A stretch of DNA of 64,000 nt from Amphritea sp. 1_MG-2023 (lineage in GTDB: Bacteria > Pseudomonadota > Gammaproteobacteria > Pseudomonadales > Balneatricaceae): contig NZ_JAUOQE010000012.1 in the NCBI RefSeq assembly GCF_030547545.1, positions 46,325-110,324 of the forward strand. Direction: 5' to 3'. The notes under the pieces are model-generated. The model was not told the origin of the DNA. It did not search any database and saw nothing but the letters and a program-made list of their open reading frames with translations. The position numbers were made by a program, and so were the translations under genes. Within the stretch, counting starts at the first letter, position 1; the number at the start of each line of letters is the position of its first letter. This document shows positions 17,901-32,900 of the stretch, piece after piece.

Positions 17901-20900
17901 AGCGGTCACCGGTATTTTAAATGCGGCTGATGGTGTCACGACCCCCGCAGCGACTAATGAAGTACAAAAGCTGACGGTGCCAAAAGTTAAAGCGTCACCG
18001 ACCGTCGCCCAAGAACTGTCCAATATCACCAGCTTTAGGTTGTCTCTGGGTGGGGTAGAAACCATAGAGATTAGCAACTCAGGCACGGCTTCTGCTATTG
18101 CTGCAGACATGACTAAAGCGCTGAATGGCTTATTACTACAAGCGACACCGGTTGTGTCGACTAATACAGCGCCGACGACCCCTGCTGCCACTCCTGCCGC
18201 TCTGGTCAAGGTAACCGGCACAGGCACGGCTACGGGTACCAGTCCTTACGACTTCACGATTACGTTTCAATCGTTAGCGGCTGGGATGAATATTCCAGAA
18301 ATTAAGCTGATAGCGGAGGCTCGTCAGGAGAAAAAAACCTCAGGAGGGACGACTCAAGCGACGGTTGTTTTAAGTGCAGAAACTGAAACCAACCCAGACC
18401 CCCTTACTATTATTAAGAAGTATACCTCCAGCGGACCGACTGCCGAAGATCGCTATACCCTGACAACGACAATTAAGACCATCACTATTGATGCAGTCGA
18501 GCTGACGGCTGCCAGTACAGGCTTAAAAGCAGGTGGTATCGACCGTATCGACGGTTTGAAAGGTACTGACGATTCGGGCGTGGGTACGACTAAGAGCATG
18601 ACCGTCTTAGGCGATTTTGGTTTGTTGGTTAATGGTACCGGGAGTGGCGATGACCTCATCTTCTCCGATAATTACACTCAGGCTGTCAGTGTAAAAACTG
18701 GGCGTGTTTGGGATGGTGGTGCGGGCCAAGATATTCTGACAGGCACGGAGAAGGGCGATATCCTTTATGGCGGTTTGGGCAATGATGCCATCGGTGGCGG
18801 GGAAGGTGATGACAACCTCAGTGGCGGCGCAGGCAATGACCGAATCAGTGGTGGCTTAGGTGATGATGCTATCAACGGTGGTGCGGGTAATGACCATCTC
18901 AGTGGTGGCTTGGGCGATGACAGTATCGTGGGTGGCACCGGTCATGACGTCCTCTATGGCGGCATAGGTAACGATACCCTCCTTGGTGGTAAAGGCTACG
19001 ATCATTATGTGTTTATCAATGATTGGGGCCAAGATGAAGTAATTGAAAGTCAGAAAGGTAAAGACGATAAAACCACCGATGAAGGCTTAAAAGCGCGTGG
19101 TGATGTACTCGACTTCTCTAACGTTACCCAAGAGATGACCTACTTATTTAACAGTTCTAACCTGTTGGCGGGTACCGGCACTTTCGTTAAAGATAAAACC
19201 AGTTGGACTAAAACGCTTTCTGGATTTGGTGATGTGTCGGGTCATTTTGCACTGACCGCCAATACGGTGCGGGTCAACAGTGAAGGTAATGCTAATGAGG
19301 TGCAGCGACTATACCTAGGAGGCGCTAAATCTGGCGATTTCACCGTAAAGCTGAATAAGTTTCCTAAACCTGATGGTACTTTTGAAACGACAGCACCGAT
19401 CTCAATATCAGTGGGCACTACCACGACGGCAACCGCGGAAAATATAAAAACGGCGCTGGAAACAGTGCTTAGAACACTCTTGACTGATAATGGCGTAGCG
19501 CCCGTCGGTGATTTGGTATCGGTTAAATCTGCAGGGTCAGGAACCGGTGCTTTTGATGTTGAGTTCAAAAAGCCGATCTACACGAATATTCCATTAATGA
19601 CGATTGTCAGTACCACGGGGCTAACCTATACGCCGCCGGTGGTCGGTACGGTGGTGCCGGGTGTTAATAGCGTCGATGCGACGACTCATTTAATAACTAA
19701 ACACACCAACGGCTCAATTAATATCGACCTCGGCTTAGCGGAGTCGGGCAGCTTTACCTTCGGTTTCAAGTATACTAAAACCGTATCCGGGGTAGACACG
19801 CCCAACCAGTCTGTATCCATTACCGTGCCTATCGCATCCGGCTCTACTCCTAACGATATTGCTGCCCAGATTCAGCAAAAATTAAACGATCATAGTCCAC
19901 AAATATTTGCCAATGTCGTGGTGTCTGGTGCCGGCAATAAATTTGAAATTACCGTCTTGAACCCTGAAATCAGTGGGCTAAATACGGTCACCATCACGAA
20001 CGCGACAACCCTTAAAGGTAAACCCGACATCTGGTCGACCGTTGAAGGCTCTTCGGTTCGAGAGGTGAAGCAACTAACACTCAATAACGTCACCGAAGGT
20101 AGCTTTGTCTTAACCATTGGTAAGTATTCCACCGGCCCTATTACCATTGATACGACGGGGTCGATCGATCAGCAAAAAGAAACTACGCGCTTAGCTATTC
20201 AGACGGAGCTCAATAAACTTAAGCGTAATTTTGTCCAGAAGTACACGGTAGAAGTCCGCGCCGATAGTTTTACTGATGTACTGAAAGAGTGGCAAATCAC
20301 CTTTAAAACGCCGGGTGAAAATGATGTAACGGATATGTCCGTCGACGTGACCGGCTTAACCGGGACGAATAATTTACAAGGCCGTGTAACGACTCTGGCC
20401 GATGGTAGCTTGCCTGGTAATATTCACGCGTTTGAGACGATTTTGGCGCCTAATGCGGACGCGACCTTTATCTTTGGTTCGGCGTCGATAACCGACATGT
20501 TAGCGGCTATTGCGGTGCCAGAGGCGTTACGTAAAACCAATTCTGTCACCATCGATACCAGTACTTTGACCGCGAATGACCATGTATTGGATATCGATTT
20601 TAGTCAGGTCGCTGATGAGCTGAATTTTAACTTTGAGCAAACGGGAGCAGTTAAAGAGGTACAGCCGCTCATTATCAGTAGCACCACTGAAGGTGAGTTT
20701 GCGCTTGATTATAAGGTTCAAGAAGTGCAGCGATTGGCCTTTACCGGTGCAGAGCAGCCCAGTGGAACCTTTAAGTTAAGCTTTACCGATCCAGGCGGCG
20801 CTAATGCGTTAAAAACCACCGCGACACCGATTGAAATTGTGACCAATGCAGCGACCGGTAAGGTCGATGTAAAAGCCACCGCTGTAAAAATTCAAACCGA

Positions 20901-23900
20901 ATTGAATAAGTTGAAATTTACATCGTCTACCGGCAGCCAAGTAAACCTTGCAGTGAAGGTGACAGGTGTGACGGTTGATGGGGAGCCTATCACCGCCGAA
21001 ACAACCAATGAAAGCTTTAAAGCCAATAGCTGGAATATCACTTTTACCAACAAAGAGTTAGTCGATGTCGATCTGTTGCAAGTCACTTCTGCAACGGTGG
21101 CACCTGTGGTTACCACGGTGACAGAAGGTGTACACAAAATAACCGATAAGATTACGTTTGTTGCTGGTAACAACGCGGCAAATATCACTGAACTGAAGAA
21201 TAAGCTGAATGAGCTACTGGGTGAAGGCTCCGTTACCGTTAAGGAGCCGCGTTTTGGCAACACGGCGGCGCAAACTAAGCTAAATATTACCTTTAATAAT
21301 CCGGGTGATGTGGTCTTAACAAAAGCTTTGAAGAACCTAGATGGCTCTGCTTTAGGTTATACCGCTCCGGTGAGCGGTGCATTTGAATTAGCCACGACTG
21401 CGGCGAAGGGCAAGGTAGAAGGTAATACCGGCCAACTCTCGCTTACCGTCGAACGTGTTGCGCCAAGGCCTACGGCGTTAAGCACCGATGCTCAGGCATC
21501 GGGCCTTGTTGATCAATTACTGGGTGAAAGTATTTTTGAAACCTTTGTCTTTACCGATGTAGGTGAAAATACCATTGTGCGTGGTGGCGTTAATTCGAAT
21601 ACGTTCTCCATCTCGGGTAATACGACGTTTAAAGGCACCATTATTGGGGGTACGGGGCTTAAACCCCTATCCGCACAACTCAATGTCGATGGCTTGATAG
21701 ACCTCTTGTCGCTAACACCACCTGATTTAGCCGTCAAAAATACTGTTGATATATCGGGGGGGAATTTCGCGGATCTGAGCAAGATTTCGTATGTGAATTT
21801 AGCCGAAACTTCTAAATCATCCGTGGCGGTTGATACGGTTGTTGATGGCCATCGAGGTGCTGAAGTCCAACGTCTGTCTATCCCAGAAGCTCAGCGTGGC
21901 GGCTTTACATTAACCGTACAGGGGGACGCGACGACGGTCACCACGGCCCCTATCTATATGACGCCGCCGGTTCAGCAACAGCTATTGGTAACCGACTCGA
22001 CGAATTTTGATCTGACCTATGTCACGGCTGCGGGTATTCAAACGATCACCGGTTTAAGCACCGGCGCCGCAACGAGCGATAATTCAACGGCTATTGCGGA
22101 TAAAATAAACACGCAATTAGCCACCGAGTTTGGTTTGGCTGCGGGCTCCAAGGTGGTGTCGGTGACTAAGAATGAGGGAGGCTACCTCATTGCTTATACG
22201 AACCAGAATAACATGGTGGAGTTTACCGGTGTCCTGACGTCTGCGTCAGGTAGCGTGGCGGTCTTTACTCAAGAAACAGTAACAACGCTTAATTATGTTG
22301 CCCTAGCGCAGCGTATTGAAAACGCGATATACGCCGCGATGGCACTGCCTGTCGGCACACCAAAAGTCGTTTTAGTCACGGCGGGTGATACGGCGGGAAC
22401 ATTTGATCTGCGGTGGCGTGCCGAAGGTGATAAAGCGCTGACGACGCTGACGGATATTTCTCTTTCTGCACCCGCGGTTGATCTGGTTTTAACGCCTTCG
22501 ACAACAACGACACCGCAGGAACATTCGTTAACGATTACTCATGGTGTGAATCCTGATCCTTATAATTTATACATTGGTACCTATAAAACAGTAGATTTAG
22601 CTCAGGATGCCGATAAGGATGCTATTGAGGCTGCCTTACAGCAGCTTATTAATCAGCAACCGAGTTTAACAGGTACCGTGACGGTGACGGGCACGGGGCC
22701 CTTCACTATTAGTATTGCGGGTGGCTCTGTTGCATCCATCGTGGCTAAGAACAGTCTTTTTTCAACGGTAATGGGTACATCGACTGTCACCAGTCAGTCG
22801 ACCAATGGTCAGGAGGTTCAAACTCTTAATATTAACGGCGCCTCGCAGGGCATCGTGGGCCTGAAATACAACTTGAAGGCCCTCGCTGATAATAGCCTAG
22901 TCACCGATTCTGTCTATGTGGATGTTGCGCTACAAACAGGCGAGACAGCCGATACTCTGCGTGGGCGTATCGAAGCGGCACTGAATACCCAATTGGCGGG
23001 TATGGCGACGGCTGTCGTTACCCTCGTTGACGACAATTTCAGTATTAAGCTGACGCCTGCCGCGACGCATATTGTCGAATCGATGGGGGGCACCGGCTAT
23101 GGTTTATCATCGGCCACGAGCGATCAATCCTTAACGCCGGTGAAGGTAGGGCAAATAGATGCCTATCTGGATCGCACGGATAGTAGCAATGCCTCTCTGG
23201 TTGAGACTAATCGAATTTATAAATTTACCCTGCCGCCGGTGGTTGCCGGTGAGGCTATTAGCGGTACATTCACGCTCAGCTTTGGAGGGGTGACCACCGG
23301 CCCAATTGATTATGACGCTGACAGTAACGCACTACTAACGAACATTAACGCGGCCCTAACTGCATCCGCTATCAATACCTTACCCGCCACCTTCGTGGGT
23401 AATGAGTTTGTCGTTGAAGTGGTGGTTGATCTTAGCGCAGCTGAACAGCCGTTTATCGTTGATGGTTCAAACTTAGCGATTGTGAAAACCAGCGCCGTTG
23501 CTGCACCGGGTGTAGCCGCTAATATCGTGACCATAGCCAATGGCAGCGCGGCGAGTAGTGTGGCAGAAAAACAACGTGTTACGTTGGTAGATCAGTCTCT
23601 AACGACCTTCCGTTTATCTGTTAATGGCGTCAGTACGCTGGATATTCCGGTCAATCAAAATGATGATACGACCAAGGGCGCTATTCAGAGCGCTCTGAAT
23701 GCGGCCTTAGGGGCCAATAAAATTACCGTTACGGTCAATCCGGATAGTAGTAAGACTAAGTCCTGGATACTCGAAGTTACCGGGGCAACTCGCCTTAGCG
23801 ATACGGATAATCTTGTTATTGGTGATAATGCGAATGCCATTACGGGCTATGCAAAAGACGATTTTACGCAAACGGTTTTAACCAGTTTATTGGGCAAGCA

Positions 23901-26900
23901 GGCGGGTTTTACTGGCCGTATTCAGAACATCGATAATGTGACCTATGGCGCGGGTGTCAACATCGCTTTAAATACGACACTCAACCCTATTGCAGCGTTG
24001 GGCAACGCCTCGTTGGGCAGCAATGTGTTTGAGGTTGGCGGTAACTTAATTGAAAACTCAATTACTAACCCTTATGCACAATTTGTTGCAAATGCGGTGC
24101 TTTCGACGGTAATCAACGGTGAACCTTCACTGTTTTCAGAAAATGTTGTCGCTCCCGGTATCCATATTCTTGCGGGTGGTTGGGGGGCCGATACCTATAA
24201 GTTTAGTGGTTTATGGGGCGCCGCGGCTGTTATTGAAGCACCGGATATCCAGGTGCTAGGTGTCAGTGATTTCTTTGATACCTTAGATCTTTCTGAGGCC
24301 GGTTATGGCCTTAAAGGTCAGTTGGGTAGCGGAGATGTTAAGAACACTCTGCATTATGATATTTGGGAAATTACCACCGATAACATTAGTGAACTCACCG
24401 ACCTTATCAGTGTTGGTCGCGATGATGCTGAAGTTCCCCTTCTATCGATTGGTGCTAATTTCATTATGGTCCGTGACGAGATATTCGGATCAGCATTGAA
24501 GCAATTTGGCATTCCGTTGTCCGAAGATATCTTGCTGGGTAACTACGTTTTTGCCACGGGTATTGAAAATATTGTTGGCGGTGGTGGTGATAATATCTTC
24601 ACTTTCCATGGTGATGCTCGTTTACGTGGCGTCATCTCTTCTGAAGGTGATATCACGCTTAATTATGAAGATTACGATACTGAACTTGATGCTACAGGTC
24701 AGGTTATCGGTGCCACAGTTGATGGTACTGCGGGGATTGCTTATACCTTATGGGACGCGGTTGATGTACCCGTTTGGGGGGAAATTGCCGAATCTAAAGT
24801 TTTGTTTGGCAGTGCAACTTCCGTATTAGGCGAGCGTTGGAGTTCGCTTTCCGGCTTGATTAATTCAGCAGTTGCTGCCGATTCGCAGTATAACCTGTCT
24901 AATAATGCCGTAGCAGGCTTTACCAAAGTGATCGGTTCGAGCGGTGATGACACCTTTGTTGGTAACAGTAACGATAATATTTTTGTCATTGGTCAGGGGG
25001 GTGTCGATACGATTGATGGGGGGGAATCCGATGAAAACGGTAATACCCTGAGTTTGGAAGGCCAAAGTGCAGACTATTCTATCGATTTAGCGCAGGGCAC
25101 CGCGTTGCGAGCTCAAGGGAATGAGCAGCAGTCTTTAGTGCTTAATGCTGTAGAGGGCGACCAGTTTACCCTCGAGTTACCTTCAAGTGATGCTTCGGCG
25201 GTTGGTGGCTTTACCACCGCGGATATTGCTGTTGGAGCAAATGCCATTGTGACCGCCGCGAATATTAAAGCTGCGCTTGAATTATTCCTTGGGGCTAATA
25301 ATGTCGGCGTAACTCCCGATGATGTGACGGCGGGTAAGTTTGCGATCACCTTCTTGAATCTAGATCGGTTTGATAATCCCGCACAGCTGCTCTTTACTCC
25401 AACCCACTTAACGGCTTCGAGCGATACGTCGGTTCAACCGGCGGTGGCAGCGCAGTCTCCCTTAGATGGTACTGAGCAAAACTACATTCATCAGATTACT
25501 TTGGGTAATCAGGTCAGCGGTGGTGAGTTTACGCTTAGCTTTGATCACCCCGATGGTTCGAGTGGCTTGGTCACCGCTGTTATCCCAGCATTGACCGATT
25601 ATTCGGCGATGATGCAGCAGATTGAAGATGAACTGAATGGGGTTACAGGCTTGACGGTCAATGTGACTCAGCCGGACCCTGCCTTGGCAGAAGATCAACG
25701 TAACTTCACTTTTAATATTGAATTTATTACCCCCGCCTATACCGCTGTGACGAATGTTAGCTTGGCTACAGGGAACCTAGAAAATGGGTCGACCATTGTT
25801 ACGGTTTTGGATGGTTCGGTCATTGTTGCCAACTACAAAAATATCCAAAATTTAGAGAGTGGTGAAGGCAATGATGTCTTTATCGATAATAGCGGTGGTG
25901 TGGTTGTCACGGATCTGGTGGATAGAAGCGCAAATCCGACTGACCCCGCCTCGTTTGAGCTAGATTTTACGGCGAACACCTTTAATGAAGGTGAATTAGT
26001 CACTTTGTCATTTGCCAATTTTGAAACAACCGCGGGTGTGACACCCGCCCCCGCACGTTTGGCAGCGGTTTTTGCTATGGGTGCCGATAATGCTGGCACC
26101 GTTGCTAATATAACAGCGGCACTGGATGAGCTGACGGGTATCACGGTTGCGGTTAGTAGCGCGGTTGATGGTAAGTTTACGGTGCTGTTTTCAGCCTCGC
26201 CTGCCCCTGTGGTGAGTGACTTTAAGGTGGATTTGGCTAAAACCACTTTTACCTTTAATGACAAATTTGGTCAGGATCAGGTTTTCTCCAGCGGCACATC
26301 AGATGTGCTCGACTTTTCTTCGATCACGGCAGAGGTAACTCAATCGGCACTGCAGACAGACGCCGATGGCGACTATACCTCATACTCATATAGCGACGAA
26401 TCCGGCACCCTTCATGAGGTTAAAGCTTATGGCACCTTCGAAACAAAAGGCTTAGAGGGAATTGCGTCAGGAGAGGGGTTGTGGACAGCCTTCAAATCAT
26501 CTCAAGGCTTTGGTGATATTGTTACGACGGCGGCAATAGCGGGAACCGGCGCGACGCTTGACGCAGTAGCCGATGTAACGGCGATAGACGTACTTAAAAC
26601 GGAAGCCATTGCTCGGTGGACAGAGGTATTGCCAGCGGCAGCATTGACCAACTTACAAAATATTACGGTGACCGTAGGTGACATTGGTGGGAATGTTGTC
26701 GGTAGAACGACCAGTGCGAATGGATTGGATTACACCATCACGCTGGATGATAATGCCGCCGGTGCGACTTGGTATTTAGATGCAACGGCGAGCGATGACA
26801 CCGATGATGGTGTTTATGATGGCATCGACTTACTGACGGTATTAATGCACGAGATGGGGCATGTACTGGGCATGAGTCACCCTGATTTCGCTACCACCGA

Positions 26901-29900
26901 TCTAATGATGGAAGAGATCGATAAAGGTCAGCGCTTGTTGCCAACATCTGATCACTTTAAGAGTTTGTCGGATCAAACCAAGTTAAGTATTGGCTTGGGC
27001 GAGCTGGCCACTTGGTCGTCGCATATCGGCACTAAAATTGATAACTATTTGGATGACTCAACGGCTATTCCGTTTACTGATTTATCCTTGTCTGACCTAT
27101 TGGGAGACAAAGTCACCAATTTAGATGGCACGATACAAACCAAAGTGCAGTCCTTTGTCGACACCATTGATGCTTATCTCGATTTAAATAGTTCGGCCAC
27201 GACCAAAGACCTTTTAGAGCATTTACAAACCACCGGTTCGACTGATGGTTTCGCCATCAATGTCGCCTCATCCTCTAATTTAAAAGAGTATAGCGTTGCG
27301 CTGACGCTCGAAAGCTTTAGTGAATTGGTCAATCTAGATCTGAATGAACTGATTTCATTTGGTGACTTTGATTTTGATTTGCCGATTGATATTACCCAAT
27401 CACAACCATTGGTGATCAGTGGCGGTATCGACTTCATGTTTAACTTTGGTGTGGACGATGACGGCGCCTTCTATGTTCGAGATCCTGGGTTAGATGCGCA
27501 CTTCAATTTCGGCGAAGAATATATTGATATTGTCGGTATGACGGCGGGTTCTGCTGACACCACACCGGCGACTGTGACGATTGACGGCGATCATATTGGC
27601 GCGATCAAAAGTACCAGTGCCGGTCAGTTTATGGTCGGTGATAGTTTTTACCTACAAGGGTCTGGTTATACCGATGAGCTCTACACGGTTGCAGCGATTG
27701 AATTAAGCCCCGATGGTAATTCGACGATCATTACGGTTGCAGAAACCATTTTTGCTGCAGATCTCTCTGATGATGTAGCCGGTAATGTGATAAAAGCCTT
27801 TGATTTTGGTGTCAATTTAGGACCGGTTGGTTTTGAAGTGAACGATGCGGCGCTCTCCCTCGGCGCGTCTATTGGCATGGGTTTCGATGGTGTGCTGAAT
27901 TATCAGGACATGCTCAACGATAGTACAGCGTCGTTAATGGGGCTACCGAGCTTAGAAGGCGATGCTCACTTTGAAGTGTTGCTGCCGGTGTCACTCTCGG
28001 GCGCGTTGGACGGTTTCAGTAATGACGTTGGCTTTATCACCGCTAGTAGCAGTGGGTTGCCTGAAGATGCCTCCATGGCACAGTTCCTCGCCAGTATTCC
28101 AAGCTCGGTTCAGTTTGATAATTTAGAAGAGGTCTTCTCATTGGGAGGCCTGTCACTCGATATGATTATCGGGGGCGTTGATGAGCTGCTGAAGGATGTT
28201 GTCGGCACCGACCGCGAAGTATTAGGTCAGCAGGTCGGTAATACCGTTAATTTCTATGAAGAGCGTTGGGCGGCCAGTGCCACTCTGGCGCCAGACAGCT
28301 ATGGCATTTCCCCCGTCGGTGGGCCACAGGCCAGTCGTTATGAAATTCGTGAAGACGGTACAGGTATTACCCTGTTCGAGTGGACGGAGACTGCCAGTGG
28401 CGATACGTTCTGGGGCGTTGAGCTGTTCGAAAATGATGAGCGAGTTGTTCAAACCTATACGCATACCTCGTGGGAGTTGATGGGAAGCTATGATGCTGAC
28501 GATGTATTGGTTGAGTCGATTACCGAAAATGAGGTAACCGGCGCTACGTTTATCGATACAACGGGGGTTAATCCTTCTACGACCGGCGAAACCCTGTCAC
28601 GTTTCAATATTAAGGACGGCGTGCTCTATGACAAAATCGCCCTTATTGATGCCAGTCTCGCCGATATCCTAGGTGATGGTAGTGTTAGTTTTGCGGCGGG
28701 CCTGAGCAATGCCGTCAGTACTGTACGTGATGCGGCGCGAAATGTTCAGCAGCTGGAAGATATGCTCAACGAAGAGCTGCGTATTTTGTTGGCACCACTG
28801 GGCATTGCCTCGGACGCCGATATGGTTGATATGAGCTATGCTAATTCAGCGTTTGATTTCGATCTCAACCTTGATCTGATTGCGGAAACAAAATTAGACC
28901 TCGCACTCGATATTGATGATCTGGGTTTAGATACATGGCTAGGCCTGTCGGCTGGAGCCTTAGATGCTATCAATGTGGAAGCGAATGGGCAAATAGACCT
29001 GAGGGCTGAAGCTGGCTTAGATCTTGGTTTTGGTTTTGATTTAAGCGATGTACGTACACCGATTTTCTACATTGATGAAGCGACAGGTATTCATGCGTCA
29101 TTACATGGCGGGGTTGATAACCTTGATGTTGAGCTAGGCTTTGATGCTGGGCCGTTGGGCACCATCGGGCTGCTAGGTAAGTATGGTAGCGCCAATATCG
29201 ATTTAGGCTTTTATGCCAATATGGGTAGCCCGGGGGCTGATGCGAATGGTAACGGTTATCTAGATTTAACCGAAGTAACAGATGGTTTCCAAGCGTCGGC
29301 TTTTGGTTCTGCTGACCTGAATCTACCGATGTTCTTTCCTATTGAAGCGCTGCCTCTGGGCGGAACCGATAAAGACTTAGATGCTGATGGCGTTGCGGAT
29401 AACGTCCTATTTGCCAAAGCGGCATTTAGTATCGATCAAAGCCAGAATTTTGTGAGTACCTTCGATTATAACCTGCCGAAATTCGATATGAACTTCGATG
29501 TCATTGTACTGTTATTGGATCTATTGAATGATCCGAAAACGGTTCGGGAAGGTTTGGAAGGCGCATTTTCAGCGATCAACGAAGTGGCTAATGGTATCGA
29601 TAATATCGTACTGCCGCTGGTGGGTGATGAACCGTTTGATGACCTAGCAAACAGTTTACGTAGTATAGAGACCAGTGTGCTGGGTGAAAAAGATGCTAGC
29701 GGTTATATCAACGGCTTAGGTAAGAAATTACAAGACCTTGAAGCCGTTGGTGGCAAGGTATTTGAAGCCCTTCTTAATGAGATTCGTCAAGGGCTGTATG
29801 ACGGACTGAAAACCATCAATAGTCCTCTATTTGCTTTCGTTGTACCAACGTTAGATGCGTCCGGTGCCGTTCAATATGATGAAAACGGTAAGATCGTAAC

Positions 29901-32900
29901 AGCCCCACCGGAAAACGCAGATGATATTGAGTTAACTTTCTCGGCTAATGGCTTATTAAGCTTCAATCTTAAATTTGGTGGTGTCTTAGTCGATGGTGAA
30001 TTGCCGATTGATTTTGATAAGACGATGCCCGGTTTAGGTTTGGATATTGATGCCGCTTTGATTGCTGAAATTGATTACCTGATGGGCTTGGGGATTGGTT
30101 TAGGTAATATGGCGGCGGTAGGCAGTGGCCCTGATTTTGGTCTGTTCCTCGATACCTCGGGTATCAACGCGAAGGGCGAAGAGATTGCACTCGATGTCGA
30201 TGCTCGGTTGAAAAATGGTTCCACTGCACAGGGTACATTGGGCTTCTTAAAGGTTGATGTGACTGACGAAACCGCTGGTAAGGATCTTCAATATGATGCG
30301 GCGGGCAATGTCATCAATGATAAAGGTGCAGGCATTAGCGGCCACTTTGGTTTTGATATTAAAGATATTGGTGGAAAAACCGGAACCGTGGCTGCTGATG
30401 GGCGTTTGGAGTTAGGCGAAAAAGTTGAACTGGTTATCAACGCCAATGCGTATGCTGAGGCGAAGTTGTTTACTAAGGTATCTACATCGGCTGCCGATGT
30501 ATTGCCGTCTATCGATACCACCATCGTTTACTACCAAGATCTAGCCAGCGGTTCCCTATCTACGACGAGTGGTGCGAGTATTTCGTTTGGCGATCCGAAT
30601 ATCACTCTACAAAATGTGCGCTTAGATGCAGGTTCGGTGTTTGAAAGCTTCTTGGGCGATACATTCGACACCATTGCCGATATTATTTTGCCACTTCAAC
30701 CGGTGATCGACCTGCTGAATACCGAGATCGATATGGGCGTTGCCAAGCTTAAAATCTTAGATATCGCCTATCTTCGTTTGCCAGCCACAACAGTGGATAC
30801 CGCGAAGAAAGTGATCGCCGCCTTAGCAGCGACCATCGATTTCTTAGAGAAAGCACAAACCTTAAAGTCGGCTGGTTATATCGATTTCGGTGATTTTAAC
30901 TTAACCGGTGGTTATGCGACGGATACCTCGTCGGCGGTAACGTCACAAAATACCGCAGGGGCAAAATCGGAGGCTGACCGTAATGCCCAGCTCGGTTCGC
31001 ATGCAGCCACGGTTGCCGGCCCGTCACAAGATGGCGTAGAAGGCGGTAAATCCAGTGCCAATCAGTCGTCGACCAATAATCGGGCCACCTTTGGTAACCC
31101 CGCAGGTCAGAAGAATTTCAGAATTCCAATTTTGGAAGATCCAGCCAGCTTGCTGCAATTTATTACCGGCCGTGGTGAAGTTGACCTGTTTTGGTACGAT
31201 TTGCCTGATTTGGATCTGTTCTTTGAGTATCAAAAAACCTTCCCGGTTTATCCTGGTTTCAACGTTGGCTTTTTTGGTGAAATTGGTGCTAGCACTAACT
31301 TTGATTTTGGTTTCGATACGCGCGGGTTCCGTGAATGGATGGAAACTGATTTTGATGTGGCTGAATCTTGGCGCTTAATTAATGGCTTCTATCTGGATGA
31401 TCACGGCATTGAAAACACTGTTGGCGATCAAGCGGAAGTAACGCTGCGCGCGGCGGTCGGTGTTATCGCTAGTTTGGGACTTGGCGGCCTAGTCGAGGCG
31501 GGTGTTAAAGGGGGTATTGAAGCAATTATCGGTTTCGATCTTAACGATATGGAAACCAACTTTCTTGATGACTTACCGGTCGGTGATGGCAAGCTTTATG
31601 GTTCAGAACTGATTGAACGTATCACCCATGGCCCGCAGTGTCTGTTTGATATGACCGGTTCTCTTAACCTATTCTTGGAAGCTTTCTTATGGGTCGGGAT
31701 TGATGCCGGTATCAGTAAGATAACCCTGTTCGAAGCGCGTAACCGTTTTGTGAATCAAGTGTTGGCAACATTCGAGCTGGAGTGTATTCATCACGCGCCG
31801 GATCATATCGCTTCTTGGGAGAATGATGACCAAAGCACGGGTAACCTGATCTTAAGTTATGACAAGGGTGCCGATGCCGATCCGCATAATTACACCGTTG
31901 ATATCATTACGCCGGATATTGATTTAACCCTGCAAAAACTATCGGAAGAAGGCTATCTCGATACCGAGTATTACACCAAAGCGGAAGAAACCGCGCTGCG
32001 TGATCGTATCCGCACTTTGACAAGTGACAACCCGGGTGAAGATATCATTGTTGTGAGTACCGGGCTTGTGGCCGAGGTTTATCTTGCTAAGAATGTTAGT
32101 ACATTAACGATTGCGGGTACCTCCGGTAACGACCGGTATAGCTTAAAACGCTTAAATGGTCGGGTCGATCATATTGACGTTGAGCTTGGCGGTGGCAGCG
32201 ACTTCATTGAGATGATTGCCGATACCGAGAATACGGAGATCTTGGCCGGTCTGTATATTAGCGGTGGTGCGAATAGGGGTGCTGCATTGGTTGCAGGGAT
32301 TGATGATGATGTAATCTCGGTCGATGCCGGTTATTTCGGCATCGGTCATGCTAATGATACTTATGAAATTGTTACCGGTGACGGTAATGATCAGGTGGTG
32401 GTGAGCGGTGAAAACGTTGCTTATGACGGTTTAACGGTTCGGGGTAATGCCGGTGATGACATCATCTTTACCGGTGAAGGGCACGACCGCGTCTTTGGTG
32501 GTGAAGGTTTCGATACCATCGCCACGTATGGTGGTAATGATTATGTTGAGGGCGGCGATGAAGATATATCCACCGATATCGCGACCTTTACCGATCCCGA
32601 TGGGGTGGTGCGGTTAACGCCAATCTATCAATTGGATGGCACGCCTTACGCACATTACAACGATCAAGGTATGCCCACCGATGGCGCTGGCGGCCCCGCT
32701 TTAACGGTGACTAAAGAAAATTCACAGTTTAGGACGCAGTTTGGCGATTACATCGACGCTGGCTTAGGCGATAACACCATCAGAGGCGGTGCCGGTAATG
32801 ATGAAATATCGGTGGGGGGTGTCGATGATGACGGTAATCCTATTCTGGGCGGGGTGAATGATATTCAGGGTAATGCCGGGGACGATATCATTAATGCCGG

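Noticed and set aside
18715..19020. CRISPR-like periodic DNA
   Set aside because: The 27-base period is the codon period of RTX nonapeptides; units are not identical and there are no spacers.
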